From the NCBI GenBank assembly GCA_963790715.1, contig CAWBPN010000018.1, positions 372,001 through 436,000 of the forward strand: a stretch of DNA of 64,000 nt, read 5' to 3'. This document shows positions 35,130 through 42,913 of this stretch, piece by piece (the stretch's first letter is position 1; every line of letters starts with the position of its first letter). The DNA comes from DCFW01 sp963790715 (GTDB taxonomy: Bacteria > Bacteroidota > Bacteroidia > Bacteroidales > Bacteroidaceae). A model generated the notes under the pieces. The model was not told where the DNA came from. It did no database searches and saw only the letters and a program-made list of their open reading frames with translations. The position numbers and the translations under genes were made by a program.

Positions 35130-35168
35130 GTAGGATAAAAGGTGTTCAATAAAGGAAAATATTTATTC
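35130..35168 (-). promoter_or_regulatory. Tandem 18-bp operator repeats upstream of the susCD operon (site B1)
   Basis: On the minus strand GAATAAATATTTTCCTTT (35168-35151) and GAACACCTTTTATCCTAC (35147-35130) start 21 bp apart. The spacing to the TTnnTTTG element is 18 nt, identical to site A upstream of the GH76 gene. Confidence 0.6.
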
Positions 35169-35252
35169 TTTATACACAACGCTTAATTATATAAAGCATT
35201 AACCGTCTCAAAAACAATGAATTAAATAAAGGCAGTTATCTTTTATAATAGG

Positions 35253-35291
35253 AAATGAACAAAATATATTCATAAAGGAAAAAATCTGTTC
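35253..35291 (-). promoter_or_regulatory. Second copy of the operator repeat (site B2)
   Basis: On the minus strand GAACAGATTTTTTCCTTT (35291-35274) matches the first repeat of sites A and B1. A weaker match, AATATATTTTGTTCATTT (35270-35253), follows at the same 21-bp offset. It lies 84 bases upstream of B1. Confidence 0.45.
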
Positions 35292-35304
35292 TTTATTTAT
35301 GTAA

Positions 35305-35338
35305 AAACATTTTTATTTTAAATGCAAACATTTTTATT
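35305..35338 (+). promoter_or_regulatory. 13-bp direct repeat with 21-bp period (site C)
   Basis: AAACATTTTTATT occurs identically at 35305-35317 and 35326-35338, again exactly 21 bp apart, directly upstream of the plus-strand -7 box at 35352. The sequence differs from sites A and B but shares an AACA start and the spacing. Confidence 0.45.
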
Positions 35339-35351
35339 ACTCTAATTAGTG

Positions 35352-35359
35352 TATGTTTG
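35352..35359 (+). promoter_or_regulatory. -7 promoter element of the epimerase-fusion operon
   Basis: TATGTTTG fits TAnnTTTG; the resulting leader to the ATG at 35489 would be about 120 nt. Confidence 0.45.
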
Positions 35360-35488
35360 TTTTCGGTTAACTTTTATGATATATACTACCTACTTATATA
35401 TCTTTACAAGAAAGCCCACTATAATTGTTGAAACGTTATAATGATTAAGACGTAATAATGACTATTAAAGAATTATACTATATATTTT

Positions 35489-38400
35489 ATGAAAAGATTA
35501 CATACTAATTTATCGCTGGTTCCTGCAAATAGTTGCATATCAGCAAAAACGCGAGTTACAAAAAAAATAAAACAATGTTTTTGTAATAGAAAAGTACTAA
35601 TGGCAGGAATGGCTTTAATGTTATTCGCATATCCCTTTGTAAGTGAAGCTCAAAATCTTTTGCGAGCACCTGCCTATCCTTTGGTGACAATCGACCCTTA
35701 TACAAGTGCATGGTCTAGTACAGATAATTTGTATGACAGTCCCGTAAAACATTGGACAGGTAGGAATTTCCCGTTATTAGGTGTTATTCGTGTAGATGGA
35801 ATTGATTACCGTTTCATGGGTAAAGAGACGGAGAAAGAAACATATTTCAATAGAAGTGCAAAACAATTGTCTGCCGATGTGCAACCGATGCAGACTATAT
35901 ATAAATTCTCATGCGGACAAGTAAATTTGGATCTGACTTTTACGGCTCCTCTTTTCCTGAATAATTTGGATTTATTAAGCCGACCTGTAAATTACATTAC
36001 ATACAATGTTCATTCAAATGACTCTAAAAAACATAATATTTCATTATACTTTGAAGCTTCGCCTGAATGGGCTTTGGATAACAATAAACAGGAATCAGTA
36101 GCCAAAACATTCAATGACGGTCAATTAACTTTTCTGTGTTCTGGTAGCAAAGAACAAAAAATACTTCAAAAGAAAGGTGACGATGTGCGTATTGACTGGG
36201 GATATTTTTATCTAGCTTCCAATAAATCAAATAGTAAAACCGCTATTGGAAAGGCGTCTCAACTTCGTGAAGGTTTTTTACATAATAAGCTTTCTTCACA
36301 TGCTTCCGACGGATACAGTAAGTTGGCTTTATCAGTGAATTTAGGTAAAGTTGCACAAGCCTATAATCATTTATTGATAGGTTATGACGATATATACTCT
36401 ATACAATATTTCGGTAAAAACCTACGCCCTTATTGGAATCGCAATAATGATGAAACTATTTTATCTCAATTCCATAAAGCAGAAAAAGAATATAATGCAT
36501 TGATGAATGAATGCGAAACATTCGACAGCCAATTGATGTCAAATGCTGAAAAGGTCGGCGGCGAAAGGTATGCAGACCTATGTGCGCTGGCATATCGTCA
36601 ATCAATTGCAGCCCAGAAATTGGTGCAATCTCCTAATGGAGATATGCTTTTCTTTCCAAAAGAGAATTTCAGTAACGGTTCCATTGGAACGGTAGATGTT
36701 ATTTATCCCTCATCTCCTTTACTGTTACTGTATAATCCCCAATTAATGGAGGCGGAATTAAACTATATATTTTATTATAGTGAAAGCGGACAATGGACAA
36801 AACCGTTTGCGGCCCATGATGTAGGAACTTACCCGATAGCTAATGGCCAAACATACGGAGGAGACATGCCGGTTGAAGAAAGCGGGAATATGTTGATTCT
36901 TACAGCTGCCATAGCAAAGATTGAAGGCAATGCTGAGTATGCGGAGAAGCACTGGAAAGTGTTGACCGAATGGGCTGAGTATTTGTTACAAAAAGGCTTT
37001 AATCCTGATGATCAACTTTGCACCGACGACTTTGCGGGACATATTGCCCACAACACAAATCTTTCGATAAAGGCGATTATGGGTCTGGCTTCTTACGGAT
37101 ATTTGGCTGATATGTTGGGCAAAAAAGATGTTGCATTCAGCTATATGTCAAAAGCAAGAGAGATGGCTGCGCAATGGGTTAATTTGGCATCGGATGGAGA
37201 TCACTATCGCTTGACTTTCGATAATGAAGGCACATGGAGCCAAAAATATAACATGGTATGGGACAAAATATTGGGATTTAATTTGTTCCCATCACAAGTA
37301 GCCCAAACAGAAATCAATTATTACCTGACAAAACAAAATAAATACGGGTTGCCTTTGGATAATCGTAAAACTTATACAAAGACCGATTGGGTTATGTGGA
37401 CGGCAACTCTGGCAAAAGATAAACCTACATTTGAAAAATTTGCATCTCCAATATATGATTTCATGAATGAAACAATAGAAAGAATACCTATGTCTGACTG
37501 GATATATACCGATTCTCAAAATCATGCCGGATTTCAAGCCCGTTCTGTAGTTGGCGGATATTTTATTAAAATGTTATCGGAGAAATTGAAAGATTCTGTT
37601 AACACTCCAATCTATTCTACTCGTTCGGGATTAATACGTAAGAATTTTCAAGCTATAGTCAATAATAAAGCCACGGATTTATTCGTATTACGTAATAGCA
37701 ATAATATGGAAGTCTGTATCACGAATTTCGGAGGACGCATTGTATCTGTGATGGTTCCAGATAAAGAAGGAAAGATGAAAGATGTAGTACTTGGCTTTGA
37801 TTCGGTGAAGGATTACATAAATATTCCTTCGGATTTCGGTGCTAGTATCGGACGTTATGCCAATCGTATCAATAAAGGGCGTTTTACTTTAGATGGTACG
37901 ACTTACCAATTGCCAATAAACAATTATGGGCATTGCCTTCACGGAGGTCCGAAAGGATTCCAATATCAAGTGTATGATGCCCATCAAATAGACGGTCGTA
38001 CATTGGAACTTATATACAAGTCGAAAGACGGCGAAGAAGGCTTTCCCGGGAACGTTACGTGCAAGGTGACAATGGAATTAACTAATGAAAATGCTATAGA
38101 TATTCGTTATGAAGCAACTACTGATAAACCTACTGTCATTAATATGACTAATCACTCGTATTTTAATTTAGATGGTGATGCCGGAAGCAACGCAGACCAC
38201 TTGTTAATGATTAATGCTGATAAGTTCACTCCTGTTGATGATACGTTTATGACAACAGGAAAAATTCTTTCAGTGAAAAATACTCCAATGGATTTTCGTA
38301 CACCTACAGCTATAGGGACATATATAAACTCAAATTACCAACAATTGGTTTATGGACATGGATACGACCATAATTGGATATTAAATACTAATGGTGATAT

Positions 38401-38677
38401 TCACCAAAAATGCGCATCATTGAAGTCTTCAAAGACAGGCATAATTCTTGATGTATATACTACAGAACCAGGTATTCAAGTTTATACAGGTAACTTTCTG
38501 GATGGTACTGTAAGGGGTAAGCATGGAATAGTTTACAACCATAGAGCTTCCATTTGCTTGGAGACACAAAAGTATCCTGATTCTCCCAACAAGCCAAAAT
38601 GGCCGTCATCTGTTTTAAGACCGGGGCAAACTTATCACAGCGAATGCATTTATAAATTTTCAGTAGATAAAAATTAA
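35489..38677 (+). CDS. Glutaminase-like (DUF4964/5127/4965/1793) protein fused to aldose 1-epimerase
   Basis: A 1062-residue secreted fusion. After an unusually long 35-residue polar leader comes a signal peptide (MAGMALMLFAYPFVSEAQ). Residues about 58-700 match the glutaminase-A-like family: LLRAPAYPLVTIDPYTSAWS (DUF4964), then DUF5127, DUF4965/DUF1793 with an (alpha/alpha)6-type helical repeat and the terminal GFQARSVVGGYF. Residues about 715-1062 are a complete galactose mutarotase: GASIGRYANRINKGRF, HCLHGGPKGFQ, INMTNHSYFNLDG and TTEPGIQVYTGNF carry the catalytic His and Glu. Both parts look full-length, with no frameshift. The fusion suggests the first part releases a reducing sugar. It is the first gene of the plus-strand operon. 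Confidence 0.88.
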   Translation: MKRLHTNLSLVPANSCISAKTRVTKKIKQCFCNRKVLMAGMALMLFAYPFVSEAQNLLRAPAYPLVTIDPYTSAWSSTDNLYDSPVKHWTGRNFPLLGVIRVDGIDYRFMGKETEKETYFNRSAKQLSADVQPMQTIYKFSCGQVNLDLTFTAPLFLNNLDLLSRPVNYITYNVHSNDSKKHNISLYFEASPEWALDNNKQESVAKTFNDGQLTFLCSGSKEQKILQKKGDDVRIDWGYFYLASNKSNSKTAIGKASQLREGFLHNKLSSHASDGYSKLALSVNLGKVAQAYNHLLIGYDDIYSIQYFGKNLRPYWNRNNDETILSQFHKAEKEYNALMNECETFDSQLMSNAEKVGGERYADLCALAYRQSIAAQKLVQSPNGDMLFFPKENFSNGSIGTVDVIYPSSPLLLLYNPQLMEAELNYIFYYSESGQWTKPFAAHDVGTYPIANGQTYGGDMPVEESGNMLILTAAIAKIEGNAEYAEKHWKVLTEWAEYLLQKGFNPDDQLCTDDFAGHIAHNTNLSIKAIMGLASYGYLADMLGKKDVAFSYMSKAREMAAQWVNLASDGDHYRLTFDNEGTWSQKYNMVWDKILGFNLFPSQVAQTEINYYLTKQNKYGLPLDNRKTYTKTDWVMWTATLAKDKPTFEKFASPIYDFMNETIERIPMSDWIYTDSQNHAGFQARSVVGGYFIKMLSEKLKDSVNTPIYSTRSGLIRKNFQAIVNNKATDLFVLRNSNNMEVCITNFGGRIVSVMVPDKEGKMKDVVLGFDSVKDYINIPSDFGASIGRYANRINKGRFTLDGTTYQLPINNYGHCLHGGPKGFQYQVYDAHQIDGRTLELIYKSKDGEEGFPGNVTCKVTMELTNENAIDIRYEATTDKPTVINMTNHSYFNLDGDAGSNADHLLMINADKFTPVDDTFMTTGKILSVKNTPMDFRTPTAIGTYINSNYQQLVYGHGYDHNWILNTNGDIHQKCASLKSSKTGIILDVYTTEPGIQVYTGNFLDGTVRGKHGIVYNHRASICLETQKYPDSPNKPKWPSSVLRPGQTYHSECIYKFSVDKN

Positions 38678-38751
38678 TATATAAAAAATAAAATAGTATA
38701 TTGCAATATCAAATTGAATAATAAAACTTAAGAACGATTTATAATTATATT

Positions 38752-41520
38752 ATGTTACACAATAATTATTGTAAGTTAATAGCAGGCATGGCAATAGCTT
38801 TAATGTGGCTTTTCAAACCTGATATGTGTATTGCAAAAGACATTCAAGTTACAAATTTGAAAGTGGAACTTAAGACAAATCCTGTAGGGTTGGATATTTC
38901 ACATCCCCGTTTTTCATGGAAAATAAGTTCTAAATCATCCGACGTTAACCAGTTGGGTTATCGAATAGAGGTTGCCAAATCTGAAAAAAATTTATTGGCG
39001 GGAAAGAATCTAGTATGGGATACGAAAAAGGTGAAATCATCTTCTTCTCTTCTTATCCGATATAACGGTACAAGGCTGCTATCAAGAGAAAAATACTTCT
39101 GGAAAATCAAAGTATATACGAACAGAGGTGAATCGCCATGGTACTACGGTCATTGGTCTATGGCTTTTATGAACCAGTCCGATTGGAAAGCTGCATGGAT
39201 AGGATCGGATGCGGTATCTAAACAAGATATTTTAGTAGGAAGTACCAAACTGCCGGCACGTTATTTAAGAAAAGAATTCAACTCTCCTAAAGGAATAAAA
39301 AGTGCCAAATTATATATCTCCGGTGTAGGGCTATACGAATGTTTCATTAACGGGAGAAAAGTCGGTAATGGAATCTTCACTCCGGCTTCTTCTGAATTTG
39401 ATAAACGGGTATATTATAATGTATATGATGTAAGAAGTTTACTTTCGGGAGGAGAGAATACAATTGGAGTAATTTTAGGAAACGGACGATACTTCCCAAT
39501 GCGTACGAACTCTGCCAATGAAGCAAAATTTCCTCGCCTGTTGTTACAATTGGAAATTACTGATACAAACGGCAAAACTAAAACAATCATATCCGACGGC
39601 TCATGGAAGTTAACAACTCACGGACCTATTATAGCCAATAATGAATATGACGGGGAAGAATATGATGCCAATCTTGAAATGAAAGGTTGGGACAGTAACG
39701 GCTACAATGACTCGGAATGGACAAATGCGCAATCGATGGACTCACCGAGTCCAAAAGTGGTTTGCCAAAATAATCCGAGTATCCGTACGATGCTTCACTT
39801 ATCGCCTGTGTCAATAAAATGGATGGGTAAAGACCGCTATATAGTAGATATGGGACAAAATATGGTCGGCTGGGCAAATGTAACTTTTTACGGCAAGAAA
39901 AATACATCGGTGAAAATGCATTTTGCCGAGACATTGGAAAAAGACGGAGAATTATATACCAAAAACTTAAGAACAGCTCAAACAACAGATATTTATATTC
40001 CGGCTGAGGACGGCAGATTCCAATGGGAACCTAAGTTTACTTATCACGGATTTAGATATATTGAAATTACAGGAGTAACCAAAGCACCGACTGTAAAAGA
40101 TATTATTGGATGTGTGAATTATGACGAAATGTCCACTCTCAGTACTTTCAAATGCTCGAATCCTCTTTTAAACAAGTTATTTCATAATGCTCAATGGGGA
40201 ATTAAGAGCAATTACAGAAGTTTTCCTACAGATTGTCCGCAAAGGGACGAACGGCAAGGATGGCTTGGAGACCGAGCTACAGGATGTTTCGGAGAAGGTT
40301 ATGCTTTCGACCAGACGCTATTATATGAGAAATGGCTTGATGATATAGACGATTCTCAGGCACAAAACGGTTCGGTGCCGGATGTGGCTCCAACATATTG
40401 GAAAATCTATAGCGATAACATTACCTGGCCGGCAACCTACTTGATGGTAGCGGACATGTTGTATCAATTGAAAGGCGACACGCGAGGAATCATAGAACAC
40501 TATGCTTCGATGAAAAAATGGCTGTACTATATGAAAGACAAATATATGAAAGATTATATTTTGACAAAGGATACGTACGGCGATTGGTGTATGCCACCTG
40601 AAAAGATGAATCTTATTCATTCAGAAGATCCTAAGCGAATCACCGACAGTAGTTTGATGAGTACAAGTTTCTTCTACAGGCTTTTAAACAAGATGCAAAA
40701 ATATGCGGTGATAGCTTCACATCCTGAAGACGTGGCTGCATACAAAAATTTAGCTGCTAATGTAAAAGAGGCATATAATGAAAAGTTTTTCAAAAAGGAT
40801 AAAAGCTGTTATGACAATAACACAGTTACTGCCAATATCATATCTTTGGCACAAGGTCTTGTACCGGACGGTTACCAAGAACAAGTCTTTAATAATATTA
40901 CCGACCGAATAGAAAAAGATTTCGATTCTCACGTAAGTGTCGGAGTTATAGGCATACAGTTCCTAATGCGTACATTATGCGATTATGGCCGCCCTGATTT
41001 GGCATATACCATTGCAACTCAAAAAACATATCCGAGTTGGGGATATATGATTGAAAACGGAGCTACCACAATATGGGAATTATGGAACGGTAACACAGCC
41101 GACCCTTCAATGAACTCCGGAAACCACGTTATGCTGTTGGGAGATTTAATGATATGGTATCATGAAAATTTAATAGGTATAAAGTCTACTAGTGAAGGCA
41201 ATCCGTTTAAACATTTCATTATCAATCCTTACTTCGCTCCTCAGCTGACATATTTGGATGGCAGTTATGACTCGCCTTACGGTAAAATTGTAAGCAATTG
41301 GAAAAGGACCGGTTCAGAAATAAACTGGAACGTAGTTGTCCCTGCGAACACATCAGCCAATATACACTTTCCGACAAAATCATATAACGACATCACAATT
41401 AATAACAAAACGGTATCAAGTTCACAAGGTTTAAAGAAGTCAATTGATCCGAAAACCGAAGATGTGATGCTTGAAATTCCGTCCGGCAACTATCATTTTG
41501 AAGTAATGGAGAGAAAATAA
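38752..41520 (+). CDS. GH78 alpha-L-rhamnosidase
   Basis: A 922-residue secreted enzyme (signal peptide ending near AKDIQ). The order is an N-terminal fibronectin-like domain (residues about 30-140), a rhamnosidase N-terminal beta domain with RYLRKEFNSPKGIKSAKLYISGVGLYE, a concanavalin-like domain, the (alpha/alpha)6 catalytic domain, and a C-terminal beta domain. DCPQRDERQGWLGD at about 494-507 contains the GH78 general acid and partner carboxylates, and NGATTIWELWNG is the second conserved active-site strand. It removes terminal alpha-L-rhamnose. It stands 74 bases after the epimerase fusion and 11 before the second GH76 gene. Confidence 0.93.
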   Translation: MLHNNYCKLIAGMAIALMWLFKPDMCIAKDIQVTNLKVELKTNPVGLDISHPRFSWKISSKSSDVNQLGYRIEVAKSEKNLLAGKNLVWDTKKVKSSSSLLIRYNGTRLLSREKYFWKIKVYTNRGESPWYYGHWSMAFMNQSDWKAAWIGSDAVSKQDILVGSTKLPARYLRKEFNSPKGIKSAKLYISGVGLYECFINGRKVGNGIFTPASSEFDKRVYYNVYDVRSLLSGGENTIGVILGNGRYFPMRTNSANEAKFPRLLLQLEITDTNGKTKTIISDGSWKLTTHGPIIANNEYDGEEYDANLEMKGWDSNGYNDSEWTNAQSMDSPSPKVVCQNNPSIRTMLHLSPVSIKWMGKDRYIVDMGQNMVGWANVTFYGKKNTSVKMHFAETLEKDGELYTKNLRTAQTTDIYIPAEDGRFQWEPKFTYHGFRYIEITGVTKAPTVKDIIGCVNYDEMSTLSTFKCSNPLLNKLFHNAQWGIKSNYRSFPTDCPQRDERQGWLGDRATGCFGEGYAFDQTLLYEKWLDDIDDSQAQNGSVPDVAPTYWKIYSDNITWPATYLMVADMLYQLKGDTRGIIEHYASMKKWLYYMKDKYMKDYILTKDTYGDWCMPPEKMNLIHSEDPKRITDSSLMSTSFFYRLLNKMQKYAVIASHPEDVAAYKNLAANVKEAYNEKFFKKDKSCYDNNTVTANIISLAQGLVPDGYQEQVFNNITDRIEKDFDSHVSVGVIGIQFLMRTLCDYGRPDLAYTIATQKTYPSWGYMIENGATTIWELWNGNTADPSMNSGNHVMLLGDLMIWYHENLIGIKSTSEGNPFKHFIINPYFAPQLTYLDGSYDSPYGKIVSNWKRTGSEINWNVVVPANTSANIHFPTKSYNDITINNKTVSSSQGLKKSIDPKTEDVMLEIPSGNYHFEVMERK

Positions 41521-41531
41521 TATATGCTATT

Positions 41532-42698
41532 ATGAAAAAAAATTATTCTATATTGATTATTCTGCCATTAATCTGCACAAGCATTTATGGAAAGAATAAT
41601 CTTTATATGAATAGATGCGAACAAATATTGACGTCTATTTATACTCATTACTCAATAAAGGATTCTCCTTTACTTAAAGAGACATATCCTCTTGATGCCG
41701 ATTATAAGGCTACTTATTTGGCTTCGGACGATAAACAGTCACATAATCAATATTCTTACCTATGGCCATATTCAGGCACTTTTTCCGCTGTAAATGCTTT
41801 GACATTTACAACGGCAGGTAAGGCTTACCGGCACTTATTGGATAAAAGAGTCCTTCCCGGATTAGAGAAATATTTCGACACGAAAAGGATTCCTTATGCG
41901 TATTCATCATATATTACAGATGCAAAGCCTTCAGACAGGTTCTATGACGACAATATATGGTTAGGCATTGATTTTACCGGTGCATATTTGCATCATAAAG
42001 AGCGTAAATATCTTGAAAAGGCGGAATTGATTTGGAAGTTTATTGAAAGTGGGATGGATAACACTTTAGGCGGAGGAGTATATTGGTGCGAACAAAAACG
42101 AAAATCAAAAAACACTTGTTCGAATGCACCGGCATCAGTACTAGCCTTTAAGCTTTTCGAAGCTACAGGTGACAGTCTCTATTTTAGTGAAGGCAAAGAA
42201 TTGTATGATTGGACAAAAAAACACCTGCAAGACAACTCCGACCATTTGTATTATGACAATATAAACTTGGACGGACATGTTTCCAAAGAAAAATATTCCT
42301 ATAATAGCGGACAAATGCTACAGGCCGCAGCACTTCTATATAAGATAACGAAAAATAAAGAATACCTTAAAGAAGCTCAACAGGTTGCAAAATCTTGCTA
42401 TAATTATTTTTTCGAAGACTTCACGTCCAATAAAGGCATACATTTTAAAATGATAAAGAAAGGCAATGTCTGGTTTACGGCTGTAATGCTAAGAGGGTTC
42501 ATAGAACTATACAAATTAGATAAAAATCCATTTTATATAAATGCCTACAAAAATAGTCTGGATTATGTTTGGATTCATGCAAGAGATAAAGATGGACTTT
42601 TTGATGATAACTTTACAGAGATAGAAAAGAATAAAAAGAAATGGCTGCTAACGCAAGCTGCATTTGCTGAAATGTATGCACGTATTGCCGCGCTATAA
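41532..42698 (+). CDS. GH76 alpha-1,6-mannanase-like protein (second copy)
   Basis: A 388-residue protein with a Sec signal peptide (MKKNYSILIILPLICTSIYG) and no lipobox, so it is probably periplasmic. RFYDDNIWLGID puts the catalytic Asp pair at 139-140, and YSYLWPYSGTFSAVNAL and GGGVYWCEQ fit GH76. It is only distantly related to the GH76 lipoprotein at 22615, which suggests different sites of action (periplasm versus surface) or different backbone lengths. It is the last gene of the plus-strand operon, 11 bases after GH78. Confidence 0.88.
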   Translation: MKKNYSILIILPLICTSIYGKNNLYMNRCEQILTSIYTHYSIKDSPLLKETYPLDADYKATYLASDDKQSHNQYSYLWPYSGTFSAVNALTFTTAGKAYRHLLDKRVLPGLEKYFDTKRIPYAYSSYITDAKPSDRFYDDNIWLGIDFTGAYLHHKERKYLEKAELIWKFIESGMDNTLGGGVYWCEQKRKSKNTCSNAPASVLAFKLFEATGDSLYFSEGKELYDWTKKHLQDNSDHLYYDNINLDGHVSKEKYSYNSGQMLQAAALLYKITKNKEYLKEAQQVAKSCYNYFFEDFTSNKGIHFKMIKKGNVWFTAVMLRGFIELYKLDKNPFYINAYKNSLDYVWIHARDKDGLFDDNFTEIEKNKKKWLLTQAAFAEMYARIAAL

Positions 42699-42730
42699 AT
42701 TTTGCCTGACAGGCTATCCATTCGTAATGC

Positions 42731-42830
42731 TCTGGCGGACGAGGTCAAACACTCTGGCGGACAAGGTCAAACACTCTGGGAAACGAATGCTCCCCCAGAG
42801 TGTTTCAAGTGCTACGCCAGAGTGTGTTGA
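42731..42830. repeat. Tandem and inverted repeat cluster between convergent genes
   Basis: A 22-bp unit TCTGGCGGACRAGGTCAAAC (plus AC) is repeated in tandem at 42731-42752 and 42753-42774. AAACACTCTGGG (42769-42780) pairs perfectly with CCCAGAGTGTTT (42794-42805). An outer stem TCAAACACTCTGGCG (42745-42759) pairs with CGCCAGAGTGTGTTGA (42815-42830) with one bulge. The cluster is GC-richer than its surroundings. It may act as a bidirectional terminator or be a REP-like element. Confidence 0.7.
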
Positions 42831-42913
42831 ATCGTCAAGTTTTTTAGTCTTGGTTTCAATTATCTGTAAACTGATCCGATTATAAATTGTTTTAAATGAA
42901 TATTGCAAAACAC

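Larger units (their letters stand above)
35017..35488. other. Divergent regulatory region of the two main operons
   Basis: This 472-base gap separates the minus-strand IPT/TIG-susCD operon from the plus-strand epimerase-fusion operon. It holds two 18-bp repeat pairs for the minus strand, a 13-bp repeat pair for the plus strand, and both promoters (entered separately). Beyond these I see only AT-rich sequence. Confidence 0.6.

Noticed and set aside
42664..42885. A 73-codon open frame over the repeat cluster after the second GH76 gene
   Set aside because: It overlaps the GH76 end, consists mostly of translated tandem repeats and has no promoter or family signature.
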